A stretch of DNA of 64,000 nt. It comes from Gigaspora rosea (lineage: Eukaryota > Glomeromycota > Glomeromycetes > Diversisporales > Gigasporaceae). A program made the translations under genes and the position numbers. This document shows positions 1 to 11,427 of this stretch, piece by piece. The notes below the pieces were generated by a model that saw only the letters and a program-made list of their open reading frames with translations, ran no database searches and was not told where the DNA came from. Each line of letters opens with the position of its first letter. The first letter of the stretch is position 1. The stretch spans positions 1 through 64,000 of the forward strand of contig QKWP01001986.1 of NCBI GenBank assembly GCA_003550325.1, in the 5' to 3' direction.

Positions 1-309
1 CGATTAACTAAAAATTGATTTTCTTTAATATGATTGGCTATTTATACTATATATATATAGGACGTGATATTTGGGGACCCCCCACCCTCTAAAAAATTAC
101 GTGATTTTCTGCACTCCCCTAAGTGTATGAATGGGTGGCTGTGCACATGCGGATGTCAAGGAATGAAGTTGTCTTTGGTTTTGCTATTGCTCGCCTTAGT
201 AAAAGCTAGCTCTATCTCCTGCCCACCCTCCCTATTTTTAAGTGGACTGCAAGTATTAGTAGTATCAGTCACAGCTATAGTAGATATTTGTAGTCTGTTT
301 TTTTGGCTT
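1..309. other. Unassigned leading sequence
   Basis: No gene or element was recognised. It includes a short G/C tract near position 75 and leads into the minisatellite that follows. The small open frame on the plus strand at 64-318 resembles no family I know and has no supporting context. Confidence 0.4.
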
Positions 310-885
310 CACGGCTAATGGTAGTGAAGGGACCATCAGTAGCAATTTTTGGGTTCCGCAGCTGCAAAAGCAGTGCAGCAACCCTTATTAGTGACCAGTT
401 AGGCTCCGCGGCTGTAGTGGTAGTGCAAGGACCTTATTAGTGAATAGTTAGACTCCGCGGCTAGAGTGGTAGTGCAATGACCTAATTAGTGAACAGTTAG
501 GCTCCGCAGCAGTGCAAGGGCCTTGTTAGTGAATATTTAGGCTTCACGGCTGCAGTGGCAGTACAAGGACCTTATTAGTGTATACTTAGGCTCCGCGGCT
601 GCAGTGGTAGTGCAAAGACCTTATTAGTGGTAAGTTAGGATCTGCAGCTATAGTGACAGTGCAAGGCCCTTATTAGTGAATAATTAGGCTCCGCGGCTGC
701 AGCGGCAGTGCAAGGACTTTATTAGTGTAAGTTAGGATCTGCAGCTGCAATGGCAGTGCAAGGAGTTCAATAATGCAAGGACCTTATTAATGAATAGATA
801 GGCTCCGCGGCTGAGTGGCAGTACAAGGTCCTTATTAGTGAACAGTAAGGTTCCACAGCTGCAGTGGCAGTGCAAGCAACTGAAA
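310..885. repeat. Minisatellite of about 50 bp period, roughly 11 degenerate copies
   Basis: Imperfect tandem units share the words GGCTCCGCGGCTGCAGTGG, CAGTGCAAGGACC and TTATTAGTG. Unit starts fall near 401, 452, 500, 541, 590, 638, 686, 734, 801 and 849, a spacing of mostly 48-52 bp. The first copies (310-400) and the last (near 870) are the most diverged. The array is far more GC-rich than the surrounding DNA. No coding potential is evident. Confidence 0.9.
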
Positions 886-1894
886 TAGATACTGCAAGAT
901 GACGCCTGATTCTCTTTTTATCTATATATGTATGTTAGCTATCTTGCTTTTGTTGCGGTTTTATGTAGTAGGCAGGATGTGGTGGGACCTTGGGGTTTAG
1001 GGAATTTTGGAACCAAAAAGTCAGCGTCTGAAAGGTTGGGAGAATGATTGGTACAGGTTCAGTCAATTTTTCATAGACCAGAGGCTTTGTCATAGGTATT
1101 GAGTTTCGAGTATATAACACTATAGCTTGTTTGGATAGCGAACCTATTCCCATATGTTGTTTCATATATAGAAATAAAGTAGCTGATCGAGCAATAATAA
1201 TTTTAAATAAATCTACGTTAGCTTTATTTGTATACAATATGTAATATATACCTTTAGCATTTCACTATGGAAATAAACCTGTGAAAATGCGCAGGTCACA
1301 AGGCAATCTGAAAATGCCCGTTAAAACAGAAAAGGAAAGATTTATGATCACGCCGACCAACCAAATATGAGATTTTGTGGACATACATCATTTCAGATGG
1401 CTGTAAACCATAAGATAGCCGCGCGACGTTGTCATGCTAGAAACCAGGAACGAAGGTATATAGTTAACAAATAGTCAAAGCAAGAACTGAATTATATTTA
1501 ATGTTTAATGAATTGTTGTTGATCTAGCATTTCATTAGTGTATTGCAATAGTAGTGGATAATTATATGATTGTCATTTTAATAGTATATGCGATCTATTA
1601 TAAACTAGCATAACTCACGTAACCTTATGCAATGCGTTTAGTTAGTATAAATTTTTTTAGTTATTGATCAAATTTTATAGAAAAGAATTGAGTTTAAGTA
1701 TAAGTCAGAGTGTTGTTTGAGAATTAACAGTATTTAGGAAATTATTTATATTTTAACTTGATTTTAGTATATATACATACAATTTTTAAATAAGTAGCGC
1801 AATATTGTAAATTTTTTTTAAAACAAATATAAAAGAAAATTTATAAAGAGAATAATACAAATTATAATAGGAAAAATTTTTAAGAAATAAAATT
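886..1894. other. AT-rich stretch without a recognised gene
   Basis: No gene was identified. A 100-codon open frame on the minus strand (935-1237) has no recognisable motif. The segment around 1355-1415 (CCGACCAACCAAATATGAG, then TGTAAACCATAAG) resembles 6555-6615, so it is part of a short dispersed repeat. Confidence 0.4.
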
Positions 1895-2110
1895 TTAAAT
1901 GATAAAATCTTCATCATCTGAATTAGCTAAATGTATTACTATAAGATAATCATTTAGTATTGCATGTAGTTTGACTTGATCATTTTTTATTTTTATTTTT
2001 TCTTGATCAGAATTGCTAGAATTAATTGAGTTACATGTTTGTATGAATGAGTATTATTATAATCATCCAAAATTATTATTTCTGGAGTCTGAATTTTAGA
2101 TGTTTCTTAG
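1895..2110 (-). pseudogene. Decayed coding fragment with an acidic C-terminal tail
   Basis: On the minus strand an open frame of about 46 codons ends in the tail ANSDDEDFII followed by TAA at 1895-1897. It contains a lysine-rich stretch (EKIKIKNDQ) and a hydrophobic segment (LHAILNDYLIVIHL). Upstream, in another frame, protein-like sequence continues (ITPEIIILDDYNN). The composition is that of real coding sequence, with a frame change near 2035. I do not recognise the family. It may be the C-terminus of a transposon or host protein; the function is unknown. Confidence 0.35.
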
Positions 2111-3179
2111 AATTGTTTTGATGAATATTTAGAAGCTTTGATCGTGTTTAATTTGGTAAGGTTGATAGGTTAAGATTATGAATGGTAATGATATTCTGAT
2201 ATTCTTGATCATAATTAGCCTATCGATCGTATTTTAGTCTTAACACTTTGATCACAGGTTGTATAACCAATCAAAAGTGTTAACCCTATAAGAAAATGTA
2301 CCATATAGGCATGGGATGGAATTGGATAGGCACAGGTCATTTTGGCACAGGTCAAGATCCGGATTTGTACAGGTATGGCCTGAGTTGGTTCAAATTGGGT
2401 GGACTGCGTGGGCTGTGTGCCGTGCCAATTGGACCGTAAATGGCTTGGGTTTTGCAGCAGTTTATTGGCATGGGTAATGAACGTAAATTCACATGCACCA
2501 TGATAAAGATGTGGATTAACTATTAAAATATAAATTTACATATGTAATCAATATAAGATGGACAAGCTAACTGCATATGAAGCAAAATTTTGTAAGAAAT
2601 TTTTTTTTTTTTGTTAAGACTGCTTCATTAATGAAATCGTGAGATATCGCACTTTTTTTAAAAAAAATCCTTTACTGATCTTTCGCTCTCCACAAAATGA
2701 GCCAATACTTATCACGAGCAACACGTGTTGAACGTGCCATTTCATATGATATGATATTACGTGCTACCCTTTGCCGCAATGTCTGTGCCATTTTTACTGT
2801 GCCATTCCGTAAAACAGCCCTGTACATGCCACATGATCCATGCCATTTCGAGCATTCCCGACACAAACTCGTACAACTTTTCTTATATGGTAAACTATAA
2901 TTACTCGATCATATTGCTATATTAGTTTTAGTACATAGATCAAATTTTGGATATAACCATGTTTGGTAGATCGATATACTACTTCAAATACAAGAATCGC
3001 AGAGAAAAATTAGTATTATTATAATCTGGACGGCAAAAATTCTGACAAAAAATTTACTAAAAATGGAAACTCTAGAAATTAATCATTAAATTTTTAGCAG
3101 AATGTACCTTTTTTCTGGTATTTGCTAATATATTCACAGTTTTTATTAATATCATGATTTTTTTTATCTATTGCGGAGC
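2111..3179. other. AT-rich stretch with short CACAGG / GTGCCATT word repeats
   Basis: No gene was recognised. From about 2300 to 2470 the words GGCACAGGTCA and TGGGT recur. From 2690 to 2860 GTGCCATTT/ATGCCA recurs about five times. The overlapping open frames on both strands at 2672-2900 are a by-product of this repetitive wording. Confidence 0.4.
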
Positions 3180-3270
3180 AATTGAACTTGTTCTTGCATT
3201 TGCGTTTGCATTGGTTCTTGCATTTTGCTTGCATTTGTTCTTGCGCTTGCACTTGTTATTAAACTTGAGA
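3180..3270. repeat. Degenerate CTTGCATTTG short tandem repeat
   Basis: Variants of TTCTTGCATTTG and GCTTGCATTTG follow one another about seven times. This is a simple-sequence-like minisatellite with a unit of 6-12 bp. Confidence 0.75.
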
Positions 3271-3289
3271 CCATTATATAAAATAGTGA

Positions 3290-3372
3290 TGGTAAATGAC
3301 CTAAAATGACCCAAATGACCCAAATGACAAATGACTAGTCATTTGGTCATTTCAAAGGTGAAATGATCTAGT
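3290..3372. repeat. AAATGACC cluster with palindromic centre
   Basis: Four copies of AAATGACC-type words are followed by the reverse complement (CATTTGGTCATTT), making a small inverted structure around ACTAGT. A second cluster of the same words lies at 5850-5960. Confidence 0.75.
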
Positions 3373-3398
3373 GGGCATTTGAATTTGATTGGTAGATT

Positions 3399-3476
3399 GT
3401 GCAGGGGCGTTAATTCGAATTTTGGCCTAAATTAAGCTTAATTTAGGCCAATATTCGAAATTACACCCCTGTGCAT
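3399..3476. repeat. Near-perfect 77-bp palindrome (mini foldback)
   Basis: The two arms read GTGCAGGGGCGTTAATTCGA on the left and the matching complement on the right, meeting at AAGCTT near 3436. The core is TTTTGGCCTAAATTAAG. A second, more diverged copy lies at 4944-5030, showing that this is a dispersed element and not a chance hairpin. Confidence 0.8.
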
Positions 3477-4518
3477 GATTTCGCGTTTATATAGTACAAT
3501 TTAATTATTAGCTAGATTCCGTATGCTAGACTAGAAATGGCAAGGCACTAGTAATAATAATTCATAAATACTGTATTTATTTTTTACCCCATGCGATTGC
3601 CCATTACAGCTGATTATGATTTTATTATTGTTATGGTTCAATTTATCACGTTGGAAAAACCTAATGTGAATCATTTTGCGATCGGCTATAAGAATTATAT
3701 GGCGTAAAAATATATGTTATTCATATACTAGTACGTAATAACAATTTAAAAGTCAGATCAAAATGTTTATTTGTAAACATGAAAGACAAGCCACCTTTTT
3801 GTTTGCTTTGGGATTTTCAAACACAGCCAAAATAAAAGAATTCTCGAAAATTATGTTCTTTTTTACCCATTGTGATTTGGCACGAGAAAAAATTACCAGT
3901 TTTATGACACCATATTTATAAGATACTCCTGGATCATGAGTTCCTTTTCCATTTACGAAGCTCCTCCTTGTTCAACTATCAATTAATATCATTATCGGAT
4001 AACATTTTTTTTACATTTATTTTATCATATTTTATTTTTATTTGTTTTAACATTTATTTTATTTTATCATATTTTATTTATTTTTTTATTTATTTATTTA
4101 TTTTTTTATATTATATTTATTTTTTTTATTTATTTATTCATTTTATTTATTATTTTTCGAATTACTATCTTAACTAGATACCTTAACGTCCTACTTGCAA
4201 TCTTTACAAGTATCAAAAATTCATTAAACCATTAATTTAAATTGAACACGCAAGTCAGTCTTTAATCTTCGTGAAAATGCCAGAGAATATAACAAGTATC
4301 ATTTCGCATTAAGTTAGCACTGAGATCATCCGTCCCATCTGTCTACTCAAGGTATTAATTGATTCAGTAATTGTTTGAATTATTTGAGTTCTTATTTTGT
4401 AAAATATGTACGAGGATAATAAAGCCGGATAGTATTTATATTATAAAAACTAAGATAACATAAGCTCCGATAAGCTCTAAAGGTAAAGATAATCGAATAA
4501 TTACTTACATTGTTTTGA
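3477..4518. other. AT-rich stretch with TTTATTTT low-complexity tract
   Basis: No gene was recognised. Positions 3990-4160 are a T/A tract of TTTATTTTAT words whose open frame is only low complexity (Phe/Ile/Tyr). Confidence 0.5.
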
Positions 4519-4610
4519 TTAGGCCGTTTGAAGTTAATTTTTTGGTTAACATCACCCCCTCCCCCCAATGGTCCCCCGGCCCCCGAGTAAAATAAACATA
4601 TGAAAAAAAA
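4519..4610 (+). mobile_element. MITE end fragment (GTTAACATCACCCC family)
   Basis: The sequence AGGCCGTTTGAAGTTAATTT then GGTTAACATCACCCCC matches the left terminus of the complete element at 5533-5779. C-rich sequence follows the end. The other terminus was not found, so this is a partial copy. Confidence 0.6.
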
Positions 4611-4840
4611 TAAAAATAATGAAATATTATCATTATTTAGAAATTAAATTTAATATATAAATTCGATTTATTACTTCATGCATGATATTACTAGTTACTA
4701 GTAGCTAACGTATGTATGAACATACGTACTTAGCTCTATATATGGGGGTCGTCTAAAGCGGAGCATAATCACGTGATACCTGACCAATCAAATGAAGAAT
4801 TTGATGATCTTAGGCAATTTTGCTATTATATTACTATCTA

Positions 4841-4910
4841 AAACCCGTTTAAAGTTAAGCTTTCGGTTAACATCACCCCTCTCCTTCCTCTTTGATGTCC
4901 CCAGTAAAAA
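4841..4910 (+). mobile_element. MITE end fragment (GTTAACATCACCCC family), second copy
   Basis: AACCCGTTTAAAGTTAAG followed by GGTTAACATCACCCCTC repeats the same left terminus as 4519-4610 in the same orientation, again without an opposing end. Confidence 0.55.
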
Positions 4911-4943
4911 TTAAAAAAATAAATACTGCATAACCATAAAACA

Positions 4944-5030
4944 ACGTGATAGGTGTGGTTTCGAATTTCGGCCTAAATTAAGATTAATTCAGGCCGAAAC
5001 TAGAAATAACTCTGTGCGTTATTTCGCGGT
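4944..5030. repeat. Second copy of the GGCCTAAATTAAG palindrome
   Basis: TTTCGGCCTAAATTAAG and the opposed TTAATTCAGGCCGAAA give the same foldback layout as 3399-3476, with more mismatches. Confidence 0.65.
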
Positions 5031-5532
5031 TAAAATAAAATAATTTAAAAATAAAAGCGAATTAAAAAAAATAAAAACTTAAAAAAAAAAATAAATAAAT
5101 TAATTAATAAATAATAAATAAATAAAGCTAAAATTTTAATTCCTATTTGCTGTCCTCTCATATATGTTTATTTCAGTTTGCAATAAAACGATTCAACAAA
5201 AAACTGCTGAATAAAGAGCTTCAAAGTGCTTTTTGTTCGATTGTGAAGAGCTAAAAAACTAGTATTAACGAGAAGAAATATTTGAATAAACATTTAGCTT
5301 TTACAGAATCATTCGGGACAAAATTTGCTCGACCAATAGGAATTTGGAAAACCCAAAATTCCAATCTGTGATCACTGCATACATACTTTAAAATGATGCA
5401 GATCCGATCTCTAGATCACGAGAATTTTGCCTGTAAAAATTGTACATATGTACGAAGTTCTTTTTATCGGATAAAATACTTTTTATAATAAATTAATTAT
5501 ATACCGATATTTTTTATAAGAGGAATGTAATG
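5031..5532. other. AT-rich stretch without a recognised gene
   Basis: An A-rich tract (5050-5130) is followed by unrecognised sequence. There are no coding or repeat signals beyond simple sequence. Confidence 0.4.
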
Positions 5533-5780
5533 TTAAGCCCGTTTGAAGTTAATTTTTTAGTTAACATCACCCCCAGTTGAAGTCTCCCCCTCCTCCGAAA
5601 ATGAACAGCCAATCAAAACGCTGAATGACTCTCACCAGTCACCTGATTTACATCAGCCAATGAAATTGCTTCATTTTTATATGTTCATTTCATATGTTCG
5701 TTTCATTTTACCCCCTCCTCCCCTCCCATGAGTCCTGGAAAAGTGATGTTAACCAATGAATCAACTTCGACCGGCCTTAC
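5533..5780. mobile_element. Complete MITE, about 247 bp, with 38-bp TIRs
   Basis: The left end TAAGCCCGTTTGAAGTTAAT and the complement of the right end TAAGGCCGGTCGAAGTTGAT agree. Both continue into GTTAACATCACCCC or GTTAACATCACTTT. There is no coding capacity. The C-rich subterminal tracts and the TTCATTTTTATATGTTCA core are shared with the degenerate copy at 31300-31516. The superfamily is uncertain because the target duplication is not clear. Confidence 0.8.
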
Positions 5781-5849
5781 TTCTATTTTGTGCAATAATT
5801 GCATAATACATACATTGTCGTATACAATAAATTAAAAACTCTATATGCA

Positions 5850-5960
5850 CAATTACCTAATGACTAAATGACTCTCAAATGATCCAAAATCTGAATGACC
5901 GATAATGACCGGTCATTTTAGGGTCATTTGAGGTCATTTGAAAAATTTTCAAATGCTATA
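5850..5960. repeat. AAATGACC cluster, second copy
   Basis: AATGACTAAATGACTC is followed by an inverted set (GGTCATTTTAGGGTCATTTG) around ACCGGT. It has the same words and palindromic layout as 3290-3372. Confidence 0.75.
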
Positions 5961-6041
5961 ATCAAAATAACAAAAGCGAATTTGGAAAATTCACGTTTTT
6001 TTACAATTTTAAGGGAGTTGTTTAAGGCGTTAAAAAACATG

Positions 6042-6255
6042 GATATAAGCCTTATTTTGGTGTGACCACATTAGTATACTTGATTGGCCAGTGGAATAGA
6101 GCAATAAAAAGACGTTGATATAAGCCTTATTTTGGTGTAACCACGTTATGAACACTTGATTGGCCAGTGGAATAGACAGAAATTTTGCAATGATATAAGC
6201 CTTATTTTGGCGTGATCACGTTAGAATATTTGATTCGCCAGTGGAACAGAGCGAC
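6042..6255. repeat. Three tandem copies of a 75-bp unit
   Basis: GATATAAGCCTTATTTTGG starts at 6042, 6117 and 6192, giving an exact 75-bp period. Each unit also carries a GTGACCACGTTA-type word and TGATTGGCCAGTGGAA. The third copy is the most diverged. Confidence 0.92.
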
Positions 6256-6614
6256 AATTGTGTTTTAATATTTAAAAAAAAACTTCTTTAACGATTAGTG
6301 ATTATCATTTCATCAACCCGATAAAAGATCCTACGAAAAAAATTAAAAATACCAAATATCAGTTAAATAGACAAATAAAATTGCCAATTTTTGCGGCAAA
6401 AATTTTTGCTTTTACTATTGTTAGTTATTGCAACTGTGATATTGCTCATATGTGCGGTTATGATAGGGTATAAGGAGTGATGAATTAATACGTGAAGAAT
6501 AATTGCGTGATGCAATCATGCGTGAAAAATAACCAAAATTTGACGAATAAGTCATGCGGACCAATCAAATTTAAGATTTTGCGGACAAATCCCACTCCAA
6601 ACAGCGTATAAACC

Positions 6615-7560
6615 ATGCACTCATTGCATTCATTCCTGGTAAATGGAGCAGTTCGTGGATTTAATTTACATGACAAATATCAATTCCCGAATTTGAATGA
6701 TATTTTAAATGGTAAAATGAAAGATTTACAAGCGAAAGGATTGTGTGAAAAAGAAGGGTCAATGGCATTAACTGTTCAACAAATAAGAGAGATTTTAGAT
6801 AATAATTTCTTGAATCCCAAAACACCTCAAAGCTTACTGTATAGAGTTTTCTTCTGTAATACGACGATTTTTGCATATCAGAGTGAAGAACATTATATGC
6901 TTCAGATTAATCAATTTCAAATTCAATCAGATAGCAGTATTTTATTTTATTGATACCATAGTAAGAATAATCAACAAGGAATTCAAGAAGGTGATGCACA
7001 GCAAATTCATCCACTATTTGATACACCTGGTACTTTTGGTCCAGTCAGTGATATTGTGAATTATATTTACAAACATCCTTCTGATACTTCTAGCAATTTT
7101 TATTCGCAACCAAATCCAAATTGGCGAGATACTAGCATTTGGTATACCAAAACTTATTGTGGCATAAACAGGGACAGAAATTTTATGAAAGATATCAAGC
7201 AAAAAATAAAGGTAAAACTTCCCAAAGGAATTTTAACAAACCATTCTGGAAGAAAAACAGCTGCTCAAATTCTTCAAGATGTTGACATATCAGAAGATGC
7301 ATTATGAATATCACAGGTCATAAAAGTGGCAGAGGTACATGTATATAAGCATATTAACAAACATCAAAAATTAATATGATGAAAACTTTGGTTAGTACAA
7401 TTGAACTACTGAGGAATTCAAACAAGATAAATCAAATTTCATCTGCTGAATTTAATGGATCTCATGGTAACATTAATGTTAATACTAATACTATCCCTAT
7501 GCAAGATATAAACATGATACAAGGAAAATTTCAGAATTAGTATTCTATTTTTAATAATTG
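6615..7560 (+). pseudogene. Crypton-type tyrosine recombinase (DUF3504/ZMYM2-QRICH1-like), decayed
   Basis: The open frame from 6615 contains NGKMKDLQAKG, LTVQQIREIL, LNPKTPQSLLYRVFF and EEHYMLQINQF. Downstream come GPVSDIVNYIYKHP, SNFYSQPNPNWRD, IWYTKTYCGIN, FMKDIKQK and TNHSGRKTAAQILQDVDI, then NITGHKS. These are the ordered landmarks of the YR domain of Crypton DNA transposons and their KCTD1/ZMYM2/QRICH1 relatives. The box II HxxR (HSGR) is present. The box I arginine, usually in a GIRGxEHY context, appears as Gln (residue 89). An in-frame TGA at 6951-6953, a frameshift just before NITGHKS and a further one before the VYKHI tyrosine make it non-functional. The tail IFNNCHFTNVTFHF near 7540 fits the end of the family as I recall it. 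The N-terminal domain is missing and no element ends were found. Confidence 0.85.
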
Positions 7561-9425
7561 TCATTTTACAAATGTTACATTTCATTTTTAATACGGTATT
7601 GGTAGTAATTTTTTTTTTTATATATAGTTCATTTGAAATAATTATGTAAGAAATTTTGTTGGGCATAATTATTTTATTGGGCAGAATTATTTTATCTGGT
7701 AAAATTGTAGAAATTAACAATTTTTAATAATACTGTATTGGAATATATGAAGGATCAAGGCTAATTACTGATAGTAATAATGTAGTATTTTATATTGTTA
7801 AAAAAAAACAATAAATATAATTTGCTTTTACATAATTAAAATACTGATTGCATATAAACCAATTTTAAAGGTAAGCATTTAATTAAAAATTTATAGAAAT
7901 TGTACAATATGATGAGAGGCTGTTGAATAATTTTTGATATTTTCACAGATAATCAGTTGTATGAAAATATTAGTGTATAGTATCACAGACAACCATTAGG
8001 AGACATTGGATAAATATATATATATAATAGTTTGTCTTAGCTGTAGCTGAAAATGAAAATTAGGGACCTTGATTTAAAAATATAAACTCTACAAAATTCA
8101 CTTATACATTTTTATTATTAAAACTATCCCTAAGCTCTAACCTAACTTTAAAAAAAGCCCCAAACAATAGGCCCAAAAATTTTGAAAATTTCATATTAAA
8201 TTAATATCAGGAATATAATATGGTTTATATCAATTATTAAATATATAATGCCATCATGTGTATAATCACATATTCTTCATACTGTGAATTTCATTTTGAT
8301 AAACTTGTGGGTGTGCATAGCTTTCAAATTCTGCCATGAAACTGCATACTTTTGCAGTAATATGACATGGTACATGAGAATTAACCAATCAGAGAACATA
8401 AATTTTAATCATCCCAGATATTTTGACATCAAAATAAAACAAGTGTATCAGCATAAAACATGTGAAAATATCAAAAATACTTAAAAACTTGTATTTAAAT
8501 TGGTCTTAAAAACTACATAAAAATGTTCAGAATGTGATTTTATATATAGATAGTAGAATCCCTAACTCTAACCTTAAAAATAAAGCCAAAAAGTTAATCA
8601 AAATATGCCACACTATGTGATAGTCACATTACTACAAAAGTATCTAGACTTCTGGTAGGGCCTTAAAACCAGACATTTGTTTGATTGGCTAATATAAATC
8701 AATTACCTGAGTAACTTATTAAAACACTCTAAAGTACTTTTTGAGATTGTAACATTTCACTAATAAAAAATTACTATAAAAGTTATTTTTCACTTTGAAC
8801 TAACATTAATATTCACTAGAAAATAATTTTAAATAATCTGAAAATTGGTTACTTTGCTTAGAAGCAAATATTTTACTACTTATTAGTATTGTAACTGTAT
8901 ATAAGCATTAAATGCTTGAAATAGTCAACTGGAAAAAACTAAAAAGGATGAAAATGATGTAAGATTTATATTATAAAGAACTTGCTATTTAATTTACTAT
9001 ATTAAAAATAGATTTTAATATTTTTATGTTTAGTAGTATATAGGCAGTTTGTATGGATCAAAATATTTAGTTGTCCAGTTGTTAAATTAGTATTCATTGG
9101 TTACAACAGTTAGATAATATAGTTTTAAATTATTTGGTTCTTGTAATATATTTGTGTTTGCCAGCTATAAATTAAAAGCTTTGATTTATATTTTGTAGAT
9201 TCTTTAACTGTTAATGAATTTGTGGTTATTAATAATACATATTATATTAACTGCTTTACATGCATCTATCTTTATATATATCTATTTATTTTTTAAATAC
9301 TTGAAATAAATATTTTTTTTTTATGTTTTCCTCTTGGGAATCACATCTGAGAGGCAGGCGCATGTTGCGCTCATTATTAAGGTCAATTTTCAATGTCTTA
9401 CATTACATTTATTAGGAGTTTCCTA
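7561..9425. other. Long AT-rich stretch without a recognised gene
   Basis: Scattered T- and A-rich tracts. CCCTAAGCTCTAACCTAAC (near 8130) and CCCTAACTCTAACC (near 8560) resemble the telomere-like words in the MITEs further on, so diverged relatives may lie here, but ends could not be defined. The 66-codon open frame at 8284-8484 has no recognisable features. Confidence 0.4.
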
Positions 9426-9432
9426 GCTAAAC

Positions 9433-9575
9433 TATACCTCCCTCCAGTGTTGGAAATCTTATGTTCTCATGTTCTCATGAGAACATCACTTTTAATCTGA
9501 GAACATTTACAAAATTTAAAATGTTCTCTATTAAAATTTTTTTTGAGAACATTAAGTTTAAAAAATATGTTCTCT
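9433..9575. repeat. GAGAAC/GTTCTC cluster after a hAT-like CAGTGTTGG start
   Basis: CAGTGTTGGAAATC is followed by at least seven copies of GTTCTC/GAGAAC in both orientations, including the palindrome GTTCTCATGAGAAC. The start resembles hAT termini, but the opposing terminus was not found. Confidence 0.5.
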
Positions 9576-9993
9576 ATATAAATATATTAAAAATAAAAAA
9601 TTATGTTTATTAATATAGCATTTTAAATAATTAAGCTCATAAGTATTTAATTGTTAGTTAGGTGAAATAGAAAAATTTAGTTATTGTTGAATCATAAAAA
9701 ATTATAGATAATATAGTTTATTGGTTTATCCATTTCTAGTTTTGCTCTACTATATAAACTTTGATATTTACTTTGATTGTAATTTTTATAAGAAAATTAC
9801 TTAACAAATCTTTAGTTATTATGATTTTAAACTTTAGTGCTATATCTTAAAATTTATAGTAAGAAATTTTTTGAATCTATAAATTCACTATAGTAAAAAT
9901 AAACAGTATATTATATTTACTTATTTATTTAATTATTTGAGAAATGTTAATAGCTTACTTAAAAACTAAATATATAAGCTGAGTCAAGCCAAT
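9576..9993. other. AT-rich stretch without a recognised gene
   Basis: Nothing beyond simple A/T-rich sequence was recognised up to the target duplication of the retroposon at 9994. Confidence 0.4.
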
Positions 9994-11175
9994 AACATCT
10001 TAACAATACAAAGATAACAAGGAACTCTTCCCATCGATCACTTGTACAAAACTCTGAACAAAAGAAAAACAAAAAATTTTCATTAGTAAAAGATGAAGCG
10101 GCTAGTAATACTGGTTTTATAAAGGTCAACCTTCTTTGTATTGTCAGGGACTCCTTTATATATTCAGCACGCAAGCCAGAAGCATCAGTTGTGCAAGATA
10201 ACTGGCAGTGGGTGCCCTTAGTACAAGAAATTCTGGTGGAAGTTAAAAAAGAAAACTTTCGTCGACAAAGGTGATTATAGCTTGGCTAGACGGTGAACTA
10301 AGAAAAATGAGTTTTTCATCACTCACTTTAAGGTTTTTGTTTACAAGAACTTATTCAACCAAATACCCACTATCATATTCTCGCTAGAAGTCAGTTTTGC
10401 TGGAATTTTTTGACAAAAGTGGGAAATTCGGTGTACCCCCTCCAAAAGATCGGCATTGTTGTTCCTATTCTAATCGGGAAGAAGGTATGCAGGTGGATAA
10501 ACAGAAATGGACGCGTAATGGAATGTGGTGCAATGGAGTAGGCAGATCTACGGAGATTAAAATTCTAGAATGTTCTTTTAGTTTTCTTTTATGTACATAT
10601 AATACTTTGGCGAGGTGTTTCCTTGCGCAGTATTATATAATTTTTATTATTTATTTCAGATTTAGGTTTACTTCTATTTCTGTTTTCTTTTTTGTTTTTT
10701 TTTCTTTTTCTTTTCGTTGTTTGTTTTCATTTTGTTAGCTTTCCATCATTAGTGATAGAATTTTTCTTCGTTTCTTTCATCTTGTAGTCATTTTATTTTG
10801 TTTGTTTTTTGGTATATCATTAAGGTTTTGTAGTATTTCCCTCTTTTTTCATTACCCTTTTATTTTTTTAGCTACAATATTCTTCTTGTATGGTTTGGTT
10901 ATCCTCACCATTGATTCTAGGTGGGAGGGATTTGAAGAGAAATCCTATGTCGCTCTTTGACGGGGCTGACAAAATTGTCTGTCTTATCAGTAAGGCAGTG
11001 CAATAGGTTACACTAAAGTGCTCTTAAAGTATTCGAGTGATGCCGGACCTGCTATAGATATAGTATTGATAATAAGTAATTAGTATAGTTTAGTTATATT
11101 ATATATCTAATATCTAAATAAAGGTACTGACGAGACTGTCAAAGAGTTAAAAAAAAAAAAAACATCTTAACAATA
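9994..11175 (+). mobile_element. Poly(A)-tailed retroposon 1 with 15-bp TSD
   Basis: AACATCTTAACAATA is present at 9994-10008 and again at 11161-11175, directly after a poly(A) run (about 11149-11160). An AATAAA lies about 30 bp before the A run. These are the hallmarks of target-primed reverse transcription of a polyadenylated transcript (LINE machinery). The insert is about 1.15 kb and has no recognisable reverse transcriptase frame. From about 10428 on it is related to the element at 21859-22611 (shared CCCCCTCCAAAAGATCGGC, GGTGCAATGGAGTAGGCAG, CAGTATTATATAATTTTTAT). It could be the 3' part of a LINE, a long SINE or a retrocopied noncoding RNA. The perfect TSD implies a relatively recent insertion. 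The open frames inside it look like chance. Confidence 0.88.
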
Positions 11176-11427
11176 TATAAAAAACCTCAAATACTAATTT
11201 TTAAAAATATAAATATGAAGTTATAATTTTATTATTATAAATAATTTAGCTTTGTTTAAAAAGTTTATGCAATAGAGCAAGCTTGAAAATTATTTTGAGC
11301 ATGATGAATATTAAATTAAAGAAACTATATATACTTATAGTTTTATTTATATTAGTATAAAGATCCAGAACTAATTGAAAAAAATACTATAAGAGCAGAT
11401 TTACCTAATCAATATCAAGAGCCAGAA

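Noticed and set aside
2672-2900. Overlapping open frames on both strands
   Set aside because: They come from repeated GTGCCATTT-type words and show no protein-like pattern.
3968-4177. 69-codon hydrophobic open frame
   Set aside because: A TTTATTTT simple-sequence tract gives Phe/Ile/Tyr by composition alone.
10397-10738. 113-codon open frame inside retroposon 1
   Set aside because: The related copy at 21859-22611 does not keep this frame, so it is probably not coding.
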